From contig UQFH01000005.1 in assembly GCA_900540185.1 (NCBI GenBank), positions 79,276-143,275 of the forward strand: DNA of 64,000 nucleotides, given 5' to 3'. A model generated the notes under the pieces. That model did no database searches and was not told where the DNA came from. It saw only the letters and a program-made list of their open reading frames with translations. The translations under genes were made by a program, and so were the position numbers. Position 1 is the stretch's first letter. Every line of letters begins with the position of its first letter. This DNA is from an uncultured Eubacteriales bacterium (lineage in GTDB: Bacteria; Bacillota; Clostridia; Tissierellales; Peptoniphilaceae). Positions 45,601 through 53,797 of the stretch are shown in pieces.

Positions 45601-46760
45601 TTCGGTTTTATGAGTTGATTGTATCTCTCGATAATCTCGCCGTCTCTGACCTTAACAGCGACGATTTCAATGAGCTCACATTCGTAAGGATTGAGCCCCG
45701 TGGTTTCGATATCGAAAACCACATAGTCGCCGCTATTTTCACTATAATCCTGAACATATTTTTCGGTGTCATCAAAAAAGTTCGCTTCCATGCCATAGCC
45801 GATTTTAAAAGTCTCGTCGCCCATGTCCATGACGTTTGGATATGCTTGAACGCACGCATTGTCGGTAATAAAAATCCCGCGGTGTCCCATTTGTTTATAG
45901 ATGCCGACCAAATCCTCCGGCTCAATCGAACCCTCGAGAAGACTCATCTTCGTGTGCGCATGAATCTCTACACGTTTGTTCACGCTCTCGTCGATTTTCA
46001 AGGGTTTAGGAAGCACCTCATAGTTGCGCATAATAATAGCCATTTGGTGGTCGAATTTGTCATATTTATATTCGCCGTTTAAACGCAGTCTCGTGCCGTT
46101 TTTAACGGAATTGTCGAACTCGTCGTTTTGCTCATCGCGCAAAAAACATTTTACACAGAGGCTCTCCGTGCCGTCGTACACAAAAAACTTGACAATCTTT
46201 AGTCCTTCAGTCCTCGTGTCCGTCTTTGAAATCGAAAAAACTTCCCCCTCAATAGTCGGGAAAGTGTCTTCTTCAGCGAGCTCTTTAATCTTTATAACTT
46301 CGCCGAATTTGTTTGTCTTCGGCTTATAATAAGTCTTTTTTTGCGGCTTGTCATTTGACTTTTTATCCTTCGACTCTTTTTTAAGATTCTCCATAATCGT
46401 CTGATGGTTATCGACGTAACTCGCATCCTCATTTTCGATTTTGGCTTTGAAGTCCTCGTATTCACCCTCCGAAGTGTTGTTTATAGTCTCCTCAATCATC
46501 GCAAGGTCGTAGTCCTCGTCCTCAAGTTCATTCAAATTTCTCGAAAAATTGTCAATCGAAATCGTATATGCCGGGAAATAATCGCTGAATTTATTTTTTA
46601 AAAACGAAATATCCTCATTTGAAAGCTCCATATCCGAAGTCGAGAAAATGTCAAGTTCCTTTGTTTTTTCGTACAGAACCGCCTTGTCGATTCGAAAACC
46701 TCTTTCACTATAAAATTTTCTGTCCTCATCACAGGTTAAAACAGAATCAATTATGTTCAT
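42699..46760 (-). CDS. polC: DNA polymerase III PolC
   Basis: 1353 residues from ATG 46758-46760 behind CGGAGA. Order: N-terminal domains, OB fold (about 160-250), split PHP domain (HAHTKMSLLEGS near 267), DnaQ-type exonuclease inserted at about 345-500 (FDIETTGLNP ... HHRAVDDAEAT), second PHP half, zinc finger (CKKCKY ... CPVCG) and the polymerase core with EPDIDLNFAGEYQ. It is the main replicative polymerase of low-GC Gram-positives. The PHP half appears to have lost metal ligands (TDN where TDH is usual). Follows ispG with a 14-base overlap. Confidence 0.97.
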   Translation of the reverse strand: MNIIDSVLTCDEDRKFYSERGFRIDKAVLYEKTKELDIFSTSDMELSNEDISFLKNKFSDYFPAYTISIDNFSRNLNELEDEDYDLAMIEETINNTSEGEYEDFKAKIENEDASYVDNHQTIMENLKKESKDKKSNDKPQKKTYYKPKTNKFGEVIKIKELAEEDTFPTIEGEVFSISKTDTRTEGLKIVKFFVYDGTESLCVKCFLRDEQNDEFDNSVKNGTRLRLNGEYKYDKFDHQMAIIMRNYEVLPKPLKIDESVNKRVEIHAHTKMSLLEGSIEPEDLVGIYKQMGHRGIFITDNACVQAYPNVMDMGDETFKIGYGMEANFFDDTEKYVQDYSENSGDYVVFDIETTGLNPYECELIEIVAVKVRDGEIIERYNQLIKPKSPIPTVISNLTSIDDELVKNEPYFEDIKDDFLAFIEGCVLVAHNANFDVGFIKQKFLKFGIEIKNPFADTMKMARDLVEGVRNYKLDTLTDKLNIRLVSHHRAVDDAEATAHLFINMMTMLKTSGKIENYSDLYKVSYEDRRTSYRMLLYAKNKVGLKNLYLIITKSCTENFNKVPRVSLSDLMEHREGLIIGAEAVKGEIFSYYSDGFLYSDIKSRLEKYDFCEVQPTEHYAGLLGAKYPQISNISNVLGGYFEFLSNANMKMIAGGNVYEKTPEDVIYRKILGKSRGDFRADSAPPLYIKTTQEIMDGLDYIPYDKKEEIVVTNSNWLLDEVETMRAIPREKFPPIIEGSEDELRNTCIGNAKKIYGDPLPEIVDKRLEKELHSIIGNGYSVMYIIAKKLVNKSNSDGYLVGSRGSVGSSFAATMSDITEVNPLPPHYVCKKCKYSKFFTNGEYNVGIDMPDEVCPVCGEPLKKDGFNIPFETFLGFNGDKEPDIDLNFAGEYQSVAHKFVEELFGEGYVFRAGTLAKIQDKVGYGYVKNYFEEHGEVVSEAEINRLINGIVGIKRTTGQHPGGIMIVPKNKDIHDFSPIQYPADDASTGVFTTHFAYKALHSNILKLDILGHDGPTMIRMLEDLTGVKSDSIKLDDPEILKMFVSTEPLGLTKEELGSEVSTFGIPEFGTDFVRNMLVETQPQLFSDLIRISGLSHGTDVWTNNAQILVREGTCKIADVIATREDIMTYLLNAGLPNDFSFFTMEKVRKGKPLTPEDEEKMRAHNLPEWYIDSCNKIKYMFPKAHAVAYVMLSFRLAWYKLHYPREFYATFLSTKKDNFEMEIISSGLDAINERMNELKSLPKNTKKEEEILKVYDIAREMYLRGFKCDNVDLYKSESARFAVSEDGILPPLSTIPSLGESVSENIVKEREIKRFISVEDLQKRTKLNNTCVRFMEEHNLLGGLQETNQMSMF

Positions 46761-47805
46761 TGTCAATCTCCGTAATTCTCTCTATAAGCGTTGTTATAGC
46801 GTCAGTTCTCGTGACTTCCTCCAAAATTTTCCCCTTTTTAAAAATGATGCCGCCCTTTTTATTTAGCGCAAGTCCGATGTCCGCTTCTCTCGCTTCACCC
46901 GGACCGTTCACGTGGCAACCCATAATCGCAACGCTCATCTTGCCCTTTATTTTCGGCTCTCTCGCCTTAAAATCCTTGACCATTGTGATCATGTCGCCGT
47001 TCGTCCTTGCACATGTCGGACAACTGATAAGGTTTATTCCTTGTTTATTGAGCCCAAGACTCTTTAAAATATAATTTCCCGCAATGACCTCTTTGTACGG
47101 TTCATCGGTCAAGCTGACCCTTATAGTGTCGCCGATTCCATCAAGAAGGAGCGTTCCGATGCCGATTGCACTCTTAATGGATCCTTCTTCGTATGGTCCT
47201 GCTTCGGTCACACCGAGGTGGAGCGGATAATTCTTGAGCCTAGAGTACTCTCTATAACTTTCGACACATGTCTTTATGTCGGAGCTTTTTATTGCAACCT
47301 TAAAATTTCTAAAGTCCAAATCTTCCAAAGTCTCCGTCTCCGTGATCGCCGAAGAAACGAGCGACTTTGCGTTCACTCCGCCGAAACGGTCAATCACATC
47401 CATCGCAATAGAACCCGAGTTCACTCCGATTCTTATCGGAACATTCACAGATTTTAGAGCGCTCACAAGCTTTTTTAAATCCTCTCTACTCTTCATATTG
47501 CCCGGATTTATTCTTATGCAGTCCGCACCGTTTTCAAGTGCCCACATCGCAAGGCTATAGTCGTATTGAATATCCGCAACAACCGGCACATGAATATGTT
47601 TTTTTATCTCTTTTAAAGCCTTTGCATCCGCCTCGTCATTTATTGCTGACCTAACAATGTCGAGCCCATATTTTTCGCACAAAAGAATTTGATTTACTGT
47701 CGCTTCCACATCTTTTGTGTCCGTATTCGTCATTGTTTGCACGCTAACAGGAGCTCCCCCTCCGACGGGAACTCCTCCAACAAATATCTTCAAGGTCTCC
47801 GACAT
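46747..47805 (-). CDS. ispG: 4-hydroxy-3-methylbut-2-enyl-diphosphate synthase
   Basis: 352 residues. TIM barrel with GAPVSVQTMTNTDT at the start and AINDEADAKAL, INPGNM later; C-terminal 4Fe-4S ligands in LISCPTCARTNGD and GCHVNGPGEAREAD. Reduces MEcPP to HMBPP in the non-mevalonate isoprenoid route. GAGGTGA precedes ATG 47805; 4 bases after rseP. dxr, usually between cdsA and rseP in this cluster, is not here. Confidence 0.97.
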   Translation of the reverse strand: MSETLKIFVGGVPVGGGAPVSVQTMTNTDTKDVEATVNQILLCEKYGLDIVRSAINDEADAKALKEIKKHIHVPVVADIQYDYSLAMWALENGADCIRINPGNMKSREDLKKLVSALKSVNVPIRIGVNSGSIAMDVIDRFGGVNAKSLVSSAITETETLEDLDFRNFKVAIKSSDIKTCVESYREYSRLKNYPLHLGVTEAGPYEEGSIKSAIGIGTLLLDGIGDTIRVSLTDEPYKEVIAGNYILKSLGLNKQGINLISCPTCARTNGDMITMVKDFKAREPKIKGKMSVAIMGCHVNGPGEAREADIGLALNKKGGIIFKKGKILEEVTRTDAITTLIERITEIDNEHN

Positions 47806-47809
47806 AAAA

Positions 47810-48829
47810 TCACCTCAATCTTAAAATGTCGTTGTATGTCACTCGAACAAATAAATATAGCATAAATGCCATTCCAACATAAGAAATAGCTGTTCTTGCC
47901 TTTTCTGAAATCGGTTTTCCGATAATTTTTTCTATTATATAAATAACCGCTTGTCCGCCGTCCAAAGGAATGATTGGCAAGAGATTAAATGCTCCGACTG
48001 AAACGCTGATACCCGCAATCAAAAGCAAAATCATCAGGAGATTTATGCTCTCTTGTTTCGTCATAAATCCTGCAAATCCGACGATTCCCATCATTTGGTC
48101 GTCAACTTTTACAAAAATCTTCTTTAAAATTCCAAAGATTTTCCCAAGCATGTCCCCGATAGTTGTTGCCGCTTCTTTGAAAGCCTTTGTCGGCGATTTA
48201 ATCAGTTTAAATGAAACACCGAACGAGCCGTCTTCCTTTAAACTCGGAACGTCTATCGTTTCGATTTCGCCGTTTCTCTTTATTGTCATCTTAAATCCAT
48301 CTTCCGAAAGAAAATCCTTGTCCTTCGTGAATTCATTAATATTTTTCACATCTCTGTCATTCACTTTTAAAATCTCATCGCCCGGCATCATCTGAACCTT
48401 TTCTGCGACAGAATTCGGCATGATTTTGTCAACAGTCATGCTTTGCGTGCCGATGAATGTAAATATAAAAAAGAATAAAACATAAGCGAGCACAAAATTC
48501 ATGATGATTCCGTTTAAAATGATAAACATTTTCTTTCCGAACGATGCATCAGGAAGTGCAGTGTATTTCGAATCATCAAACTCTTCGAAAAGTTGTTTTT
48601 CCTTTTCACTGTTTTTGGTTTCGTCTTTGTCAAAACTGCAGAATCCGCCAAGCGGTAAGAGTCTTATAGTAAACTTCGTGCCGTTTTTAAACCACGAAAA
48701 AAGTTTCGGTCCGAAACCGATTGCAAATTCATAAACGCGAACGCCCGAAATCCTTCCGGCAATGAAATGCCCCCACTCGTGAACAGTCACGATAAAAAGT
48801 AATATAAATAATGATAATACTATCTTCAT
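47810..48829 (-). CDS. rseP: Site-2 protease RseP/RasP
   Basis: 339 residues, four membrane segments. Zinc site HEWGH at 17-21 in the first helix; PDZ domain at about 115-190 (MPGDEILKVNDRDVKN); second metal motif PIIPLDGGQAV near residue 285. Cuts membrane-embedded anti-sigma factors and signal-peptide remnants. Start ATG overlaps the cdsA stop by 4 bases. Confidence 0.95.
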   Translation of the reverse strand: MKIVLSLFILLFIVTVHEWGHFIAGRISGVRVYEFAIGFGPKLFSWFKNGTKFTIRLLPLGGFCSFDKDETKNSEKEKQLFEEFDDSKYTALPDASFGKKMFIILNGIIMNFVLAYVLFFFIFTFIGTQSMTVDKIMPNSVAEKVQMMPGDEILKVNDRDVKNINEFTKDKDFLSEDGFKMTIKRNGEIETIDVPSLKEDGSFGVSFKLIKSPTKAFKEAATTIGDMLGKIFGILKKIFVKVDDQMMGIVGFAGFMTKQESINLLMILLLIAGISVSVGAFNLLPIIPLDGGQAVIYIIEKIIGKPISEKARTAISYVGMAFMLYLFVRVTYNDILRLR

Positions 48830-49647
48830 AAAATCCCCACTTCAATAAATATAATATAAAGCCCGAACGAAACAAAGAGCAGACTGTCAAATCTATCCAA
48901 AATTCCTCCGTGGCCCGGCAAAAGATCGCCGTAGTCCTTGATTCCTGTCGCACGCTTGATACCCGATGCAAACAGATCACCAATCTCCGCTAAAATTCCG
49001 AGCACAACAAGCGCTACAATCAATTTAAAGTCGATTTTTACACTCGGAAATATAAAATGAATCGGAACAAGTCCGAGCCCAATCGCTCCCAAAAGTCCAC
49101 AAACTGCGCCTTCCACAGTTTTTTTCGGCGAAACTTTCGGACAGAGCTTCTTCTTTCCAAAGAGCGAGCCTCCCAAATATGCAAACACGTCCGCACCGGT
49201 TGTTATTGCGAAAATTACGAGAAAATAGTGGTGATTCTCGCTCGTGTAATTCGAGAAAAAAGTCCCGATATAGACAATGTATAGCGCCGTCATAAGCGAC
49301 ATACCGAAGTTTAAAAGTCTCTTTTCCGTCAAATCGAAAATATATGTTATAAAAAGTGTTAAAACCAAAATCGCGAAAATAAGTTGCTCAAACGGAATGA
49401 GGAAACTTGTCGACTCAAAAGTTTTAACCACATACGAAAGTGCGGCTTTCAAAAAAACCGCAATCATAATCGGCACATAATTTATCTTGACGTCGATATT
49501 TTTGAATGCGTTTCGAAGCTCGACAATCGCAAAAAGCATCATGAGCGTTGTGAATGCAGTGACTGCGGTCGCTCCCAAAAAATACATAATTGCGTACACG
49601 GCGACAATAAAAATCCCCGTAATTAAACGCGTTTTAAAAGTTGACAT
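48826..49647 (-). CDS. cdsA: Phosphatidate cytidylyltransferase
   Basis: 273 residues from ATG 49645-49647 behind GGAGGT. About eight membrane segments and the CDP-diglyceride synthetase signature ASGIKRATGIKDYGDLLPG followed by HGGILDRFDS near the C-terminus. Makes CDP-diacylglycerol for phospholipid synthesis. One base separates it from uppS. Confidence 0.95.
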   Translation of the reverse strand: MSTFKTRLITGIFIVAVYAIMYFLGATAVTAFTTLMMLFAIVELRNAFKNIDVKINYVPIMIAVFLKAALSYVVKTFESTSFLIPFEQLIFAILVLTLFITYIFDLTEKRLLNFGMSLMTALYIVYIGTFFSNYTSENHHYFLVIFAITTGADVFAYLGGSLFGKKKLCPKVSPKKTVEGAVCGLLGAIGLGLVPIHFIFPSVKIDFKLIVALVVLGILAEIGDLFASGIKRATGIKDYGDLLPGHGGILDRFDSLLFVSFGLYIIFIEVGIL

Positions 49648-49648
49648 T

Positions 49649-50329
49649 CTACAAACCTCCAAATCTGCGATTTCGCTTTTTAAAATCGTCCAAACATCTG
49701 TCCAAAATCTCGCGATTTATTTCGGGCCAGCTCTCGTCGATGAACATGAGCTCCGAATAAGCCGCCTGTAGAAGCAAAAAGTTCGACAATCGCATCTCTC
49801 CGCTCGTTCTCAAAATCAAATCGGGGTCTTCTTCGCCACGCGTGTAAAAATAATCCGAAAGCTTGTCGTAGTCAACCTTGTCGATTTTCCCCGCCTTTGC
49901 ATCTTCGATAATTCCGTTCACAGCATGCACAATCTCCGCACGTCCCGAATAATTTATCGCAAAATTCACGATGAGTCCCGTGTTGTTCTTTGTGAGCTCA
50001 ATAGACTCCCCGAGCTTCTTTTGAACAATCTCCGGAAGCTCCGACATATCCCCCAAAACTCGCACAATCGCATTCTTTTCGTGTAAGCGTTTGAGCTCCT
50101 TGTCCACATAAGTGACCAAAAGATTCATCAAAAAACTGACCTCGCTCTCGGGTCTCTTCCAATTTTCCGTCGAAAAAGCGTAGAGCGTAAGAACATCAAT
50201 GCCCCGCTCGTCCGCCCACTCAATCGTCTCTATAACCTTCTCCATACCGACCTTGTGGCCGTATGTCCTCGGCATCATGCGCGCCTTCGCCCACCTGCCG
50301 TTTCCATCCATAATAATTGCTAAATGCAT
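49649..50329 (-). CDS. uppS: Undecaprenyl diphosphate synthase
   Basis: 226 residues. Starts MHLAIIMDGNGRWAK with catalytic D8, then YAFSTENWKRP, and near the end DLILRTSGEMRLSNFLL and ELMFIDESWPE. Builds the C55 lipid carrier used for cell-wall precursors. GAGG precedes ATG 50329. First gene of the operon; the frr-pyrH-tsf genes that often come before it are replaced by the accessory region, so a rearrangement point lies here. Confidence 0.97.
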   Translation of the reverse strand: MHLAIIMDGNGRWAKARMMPRTYGHKVGMEKVIETIEWADERGIDVLTLYAFSTENWKRPESEVSFLMNLLVTYVDKELKRLHEKNAIVRVLGDMSELPEIVQKKLGESIELTKNNTGLIVNFAINYSGRAEIVHAVNGIIEDAKAGKIDKVDYDKLSDYFYTRGEEDPDLILRTSGEMRLSNFLLLQAAYSELMFIDESWPEINREILDRCLDDFKKRNRRFGGL

Positions 50330-50359
50330 AAAATCCTCTTTAAAAATAATCTTTAATAT

Positions 50360-50388
50360 AGAATACCATAAAACAAGATAATTTTCAA
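50360..50388 (-). promoter_or_regulatory. Promoter of the uppS operon
   Basis: TTGAAA (50383-50388), 17 bp, TATTCT (50360-50365) preceded by TGG, an extended -10. Confidence 0.72.
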
Positions 50389-50762
50389 AAAATAAATTCT
50401 GTATTTTTATAAAATCAAAACTTTAAAAACCGCTTGATTCACATGATTTGACGTTTATAAAACAAATGTTTGTGGAAATGATTTATTGAAAAATTTATAT
50501 TTATTTCATTTTTTTCCATAAGCGCTTTATGTAAAAATTTTGGTTTTATATAGGCAAAATGAGCGGAAGATTTCTCTCCCGCTCAAAATATTTCTCAATC
50601 ATATTGTATTATTTTATGATAATTCTATTTAATTAAAAATTTCATTTTCCGGCTTTTGAAGAATTTTTATCATATCTTCAAGGTTTGGATACTCTCCATA
50701 TATTATTTCTGCCATAGCCTAATAATCTTTTTTAATTCTAATAGTATTAGATTCATATAAAC
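50389..50762. other. AT-rich gap with hairpin and a 28-codon ORF
   Basis: No gene of normal size. At 50561-50584 a hairpin with 10-base arms (GAGCGGGAGA and TCTTCCGCTC on the minus strand, one wobble pair) has a GAAA tetraloop and only four T behind it; it may end the DfsB transcript. A 28-codon minus-strand ORF at 50629-50715 (MAEIIYGEYPNLEDMIKIL...) looks protein-like in composition but has only a weak AGG site; it may be a gene remnant or a small peptide. Confidence 0.35.
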
Positions 50763-51281
50763 CTACAAAACTAACTTCTTCCATTTTCTAATCTTAGTCC
50801 TAAATGTTCCAAACGGTGCTACTGTATTTACATGAATAAACTTATACACTTCCCAAGTTGCGGTTTTGGTTGCCGCATCCGCCCATTTTCTCATATGTGG
50901 TTTAAATAACTCTTCATCTGTTAATTCATCAATCATAAAACAAATGTCTTCTACATTTTTTGTCAGTTCTTCTTTTAGCTCATTTAAAGATTTATGAGCA
51001 TAAGTATCTGTAAACCACTCATATAATTCTCCAAGTTGATTCCATTTAAAATTATCCGACGGCGTTTTAACATCTATACCTCTTTTCTCATCCTCCTCCC
51101 ATTTTAAAAGTAAAGTTGTCCAACCTACTTGATAGGCAAGATTTTCTGCGGGCGTCCTATCAACTTCTTCTGCTCTTTTATCTTTTAGTTCTTCCGGTAT
51201 ATTGTCAAACTCGGAAATATACTTTTCAAAAGCTTTCTTTATCTCATTTTTTAATTCTTCCTTGCTTTTATAAGACTTCAT
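50763..51281 (-). CDS. ClbS/DfsB-family four-helix protein
   Basis: 172 residues, DinB-like four-helix bundle of the ClbS/DfsB family: MKSYKSKEELKNEI, AENLAYQVGWTTLLLKWE, then KWADAATKTATWEVYKFIHVNTVAPF at the end (read in parts). ClbS of colibactin producers protects DNA by opening the toxin's cyclopropane; most other members have no tested role. GGAGGT precedes ATG 51281. Single gene with its own promoter at the start of the accessory region. Family sure, substrate unknown. Confidence 0.88.
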   Translation of the reverse strand: MKSYKSKEELKNEIKKAFEKYISEFDNIPEELKDKRAEEVDRTPAENLAYQVGWTTLLLKWEEDEKRGIDVKTPSDNFKWNQLGELYEWFTDTYAHKSLNELKEELTKNVEDICFMIDELTDEELFKPHMRKWADAATKTATWEVYKFIHVNTVAPFGTFRTKIRKWKKLVL

Positions 51282-51310
51282 ATGTCTACCTCCGTGGTTT
51301 GTATACAGAT

Positions 51311-51339
51311 ATTATATCGTGTCCGTGACAAGAATTCAA
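51311..51339 (-). promoter_or_regulatory. Promoter of the ClbS/DfsB gene
   Basis: TTGAAT (51334-51339), 17 bp, TATAAT (51311-51316). The rest of the gap to 51610 holds a terminator and no convincing gene. Confidence 0.78.
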
Positions 51340-51463
51340 TTGCGAATAAATTTAATATCCTAATAACAATTCATCATCTTCATCTGAAGAAGGATGGATT
51401 TATTAACAAACATATTATAGAATTAAAAATATATGCCGAGCCTAAAGAACCATATTATATAAA

Positions 51464-51492
51464 AAGCGATTAGACTTTAATTCTAATCGCTT
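51464..51492 (-). terminator. Intrinsic terminator after 51610-51978
   Basis: Eleven-base perfect arms AAGCGATTAGA and TCTAATCGCTT. On the minus strand TTTTTATAT follows. Confidence 0.85.
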
Positions 51493-51609
51493 AAAAACAT
51501 TTTAACTATTTTATTTCCTTAACCGTTTGCCATATTATCTATATTCCAATAAATATCAGAAACTATTCACATAAGGGAGGAAACGCAAAAGTTTTTTAAT
51601 TTAATAATC

Positions 51610-51978
51610 TTATTCGTTCCACTCCCAAATATAATAATTTTTATGCTCTGTAACTCTCACATATGCATACACCATCTCTTTATATCTGAACTCGAATATA
51701 TTCTCCATCACTGACTTATTGGCGTCACTCGTTTCTACATATGTCCACCCTAAATCTTTCATATAATCAACCAAATCTAAATCTTTATTAGCAATCATAA
51801 TTCTAGGATATTCTTGAATCTCATAACATTCTTTGTCTAAAATGCAAACTTGTATAAAACCGGTTGCTACGCGGAGTGGATTAGGTTCTACAAACACATC
51901 CACGGAAATAATTATAATAAAAACAACTATTATAGTAGCTAAAAGAATACTCTTATTTTTCTTTGACATTTTACTCAT
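51610..51978 (-). CDS. Exported or membrane-anchored protein, unknown
   Basis: 122 residues, not recognised. A positively charged start (KMSKKNKS) and a membrane segment (about 11-28, ILLATIIVVFIIIISVDVF) without a clear cleavage site suggest an outside-facing anchor. The rest is a small domain with two cysteines (CILDKEC) that could form a disulphide, ending in YYIWEWNE. AAGGAG lies upstream. It stands alone between terminators. Confidence 0.6.
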   Translation of the reverse strand: MSKMSKKNKSILLATIIVVFIIIISVDVFVEPNPLRVATGFIQVCILDKECYEIQEYPRIMIANKDLDLVDYMKDLGWTYVETSDANKSVMENIFEFRYKEMVYAYVRVTEHKNYYIWEWNE

Positions 51979-52140
51979 TATTAATCATATTCTCCTTAAT
52001 TTATAAATTACTTTTTGAATAAACATGGAACATATCCTCTCACGTGCTATAGTTTATATCTTAATTTAAATAGTTTGTTAATAGTACTATATTACCAAAA
52101 TATAAAAATAGCAACTAAAATTGGTAAGTATATAAAGAAA

Positions 52141-52167
52141 ACGACTAAGATTTTTAGTTTTAGTCGT
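52141..52167 (-). terminator. Intrinsic terminator after C39-type gene
   Basis: Arms ACGACTAA and TTAGTCGT, then TTTTCTTT on the minus strand, 22 bases behind the stop at 52190. Confidence 0.75.
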
Positions 52168-52189
52168 CTAAAAATATATACATCTAATC

Positions 52190-53344
52190 TTAATACTTAA
52201 CAGAAACCACTTGCTGAACAGACATATCAGAATATGAAACATTCCTAAAATATGAACTCCATCCATCAGCTATTCTGAAATATCCATTAGAGTATGATAC
52301 AACCGCAATTGAATGTCCTCCTTCTGATGTTTCTAATAAATCAACAGAAACATGAAGTAACTTTCCAGCCTTCAAAGCATCAATCATTGTTTTAGATGAT
52401 GTCCCTCTGAGTGTATAAGATTCCTTTGGTTTAGCACCTAAATCTATACCAACTTTTGTGTATGCCGGTGCAATATTTTTTCTTGCGGTACCTGAATCTT
52501 TTGAACCACTCACACCACCATTAGTATCCATTGCAATGTAAAATTTTGCGAATACATCATTATTGCTATATGCGCTTGACAGACTCGATTTTCCTATATA
52601 GTTAAAATACTTCATTATCGTTGTTGCGGCTGTTGGAGAACAATGGTCATGCGGATAAACTCTTCTGCCTTTTGAATCTGTAATTTTCAAACCATCAAAA
52701 TCTCCAGTAGTGCATGGTGTAAAAGATCCTCTTCTCGAAAGTAACGGTTCTGAAATTTTAAAGCTCTTCAACGCCGGTTCAATCGGTTTCCCAAATTCAA
52801 CTTTCCTTTCGTAAAAAGATTCTTCTAACTGACCCTCAGTAATCTCTGAAGGATAATTACCACTTTGCGGCATTAAGTCAATAATCTTTCCGTCATTCAA
52901 CTCAACATAAATCTCAAATGGATTTACAAAATACACTTTCCCTTCATATAAATCCTCATATGTCAGACCCGCTTTGGATAAAAGTCCTTCAAATAGATTC
53001 CCTTCATTACTGTAATCATATATATATCCACTATGAGTATCTCTAATCACATATCCTGCATATTCATTTAATTCATTTTTGAATTCTATATATTCAGCAA
53101 CTACATTTGCATCAAAATCTAATAACTTAATTTTCCTTTGCGGTTGCAAATAATTATCGATATTATCTACTTTCTTCTCTTTAACTAAAAGATTAGTTTC
53201 AATATCATAGCTATTTTTCCTATCAACTTTATCTGTGCATGTAGAATATGCAGTTACCCCGATTATGGAAAATACTATAATTAGCATTAAGAACGTGCAT
53301 ATTAAATTTAATTTTATTTTCTTATTATCCCTACTATTTTTCAA
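52190..53344 (-). CDS. Membrane-anchored C39-type cysteine protease
   Basis: 384 residues if started at TTG 53342-53344, which has a perfect AAAGGAGG upstream inside the preceding gene; the longer frame to 53395 has no site. One N-terminal membrane helix (about 13-33), a 180-residue middle region with no known domain, and a C-terminal papain-like domain: C235 in DHCSPTAATTI, H344 in GGHSIAVVSY, D360 in RIADGW. This fits the C39_2-like peptidase group found outside bacteriocin exporters. It would act on the outer face. The gene overlaps the caspase-like gene by 11 bases, so the two are translationally coupled. Target unknown. Confidence 0.75.
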   Translation of the reverse strand: MKNSRDNKKIKLNLICTFLMLIIVFSIIGVTAYSTCTDKVDRKNSYDIETNLLVKEKKVDNIDNYLQPQRKIKLLDFDANVVAEYIEFKNELNEYAGYVIRDTHSGYIYDYSNEGNLFEGLLSKAGLTYEDLYEGKVYFVNPFEIYVELNDGKIIDLMPQSGNYPSEITEGQLEESFYERKVEFGKPIEPALKSFKISEPLLSRRGSFTPCTTGDFDGLKITDSKGRRVYPHDHCSPTAATTIMKYFNYIGKSSLSSAYSNNDVFAKFYIAMDTNGGVSGSKDSGTARKNIAPAYTKVGIDLGAKPKESYTLRGTSSKTMIDALKAGKLLHVSVDLLETSEGGHSIAVVSYSNGYFRIADGWSSYFRNVSYSDMSVQQVVSVKY

Positions 53345-53789
53345 CTTTTTTCCTGCCTCCTTTTTTATTTCCTCCAGCTGTGTTACAGCCTGCAAATGTT
53401 ATTAATTTTTGATTTCTAGCGGTACTCCATAAATTTGTATAATTGCTATTTGAAGAACCTGACTGACATACAAATTTATATGTTCCAAAACTTAATACAT
53501 TTTCGTTCCCATGTCCAGATAAAAATAAAATATCTGCTCTCAAGCGAGTATTTGTAAAATCACTTTTTGTTGGATCTTTTAAGGTAACTACTCTATAGCC
53601 AGCACTCTTATATGCTGAAGAAGCATTGATTGCATCTTCTCTTGTATCTACTCCATCGCCAAAATTTTTACCTGCTGACACTGCTAAACCACCATTTGCA
53701 TATACTGGTACAGATAGCGAAAAGCAACACATAACTAAAATGGCTATAAATACAACTTATATATTTCTTATCTTTATAATAATAATCAT
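53334..53789 (-). pseudogene. Exported caspase-like protein, interrupted and short
   Basis: The open part is 53334-53732 (132 residues). It begins MCCFSLSVPVYANGG, the end of a signal peptide; the same frame extends upstream to ATG 53787-53789 (MIIIIKIRNI) but is broken by a TAA at 53757-53759. The mature domain shows a caspase/CHAT-like pair: H74 in ILFLSGHGNEN and C116 in ITFAGCNTAGG. Related clostridial exported proteins, as I recall them, go on for some 80-100 residues after this Cys, but here the frame ends 16 residues later (stop 53334-53336). So both ends look damaged. Translation could still begin at the internal ATG 53732, giving a protein without a full signal peptide. Confidence 0.6.
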
Positions 53790-53797
53790 CTTCTCTT

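Noticed and set aside
51282..51473. Plus-strand ORF of 63 codons
   Set aside because: Starts on the mirror of the DfsB start codon and has no ribosome binding site. Its last 30 codons look protein-like, so a remnant is possible, but I cannot support a gene.
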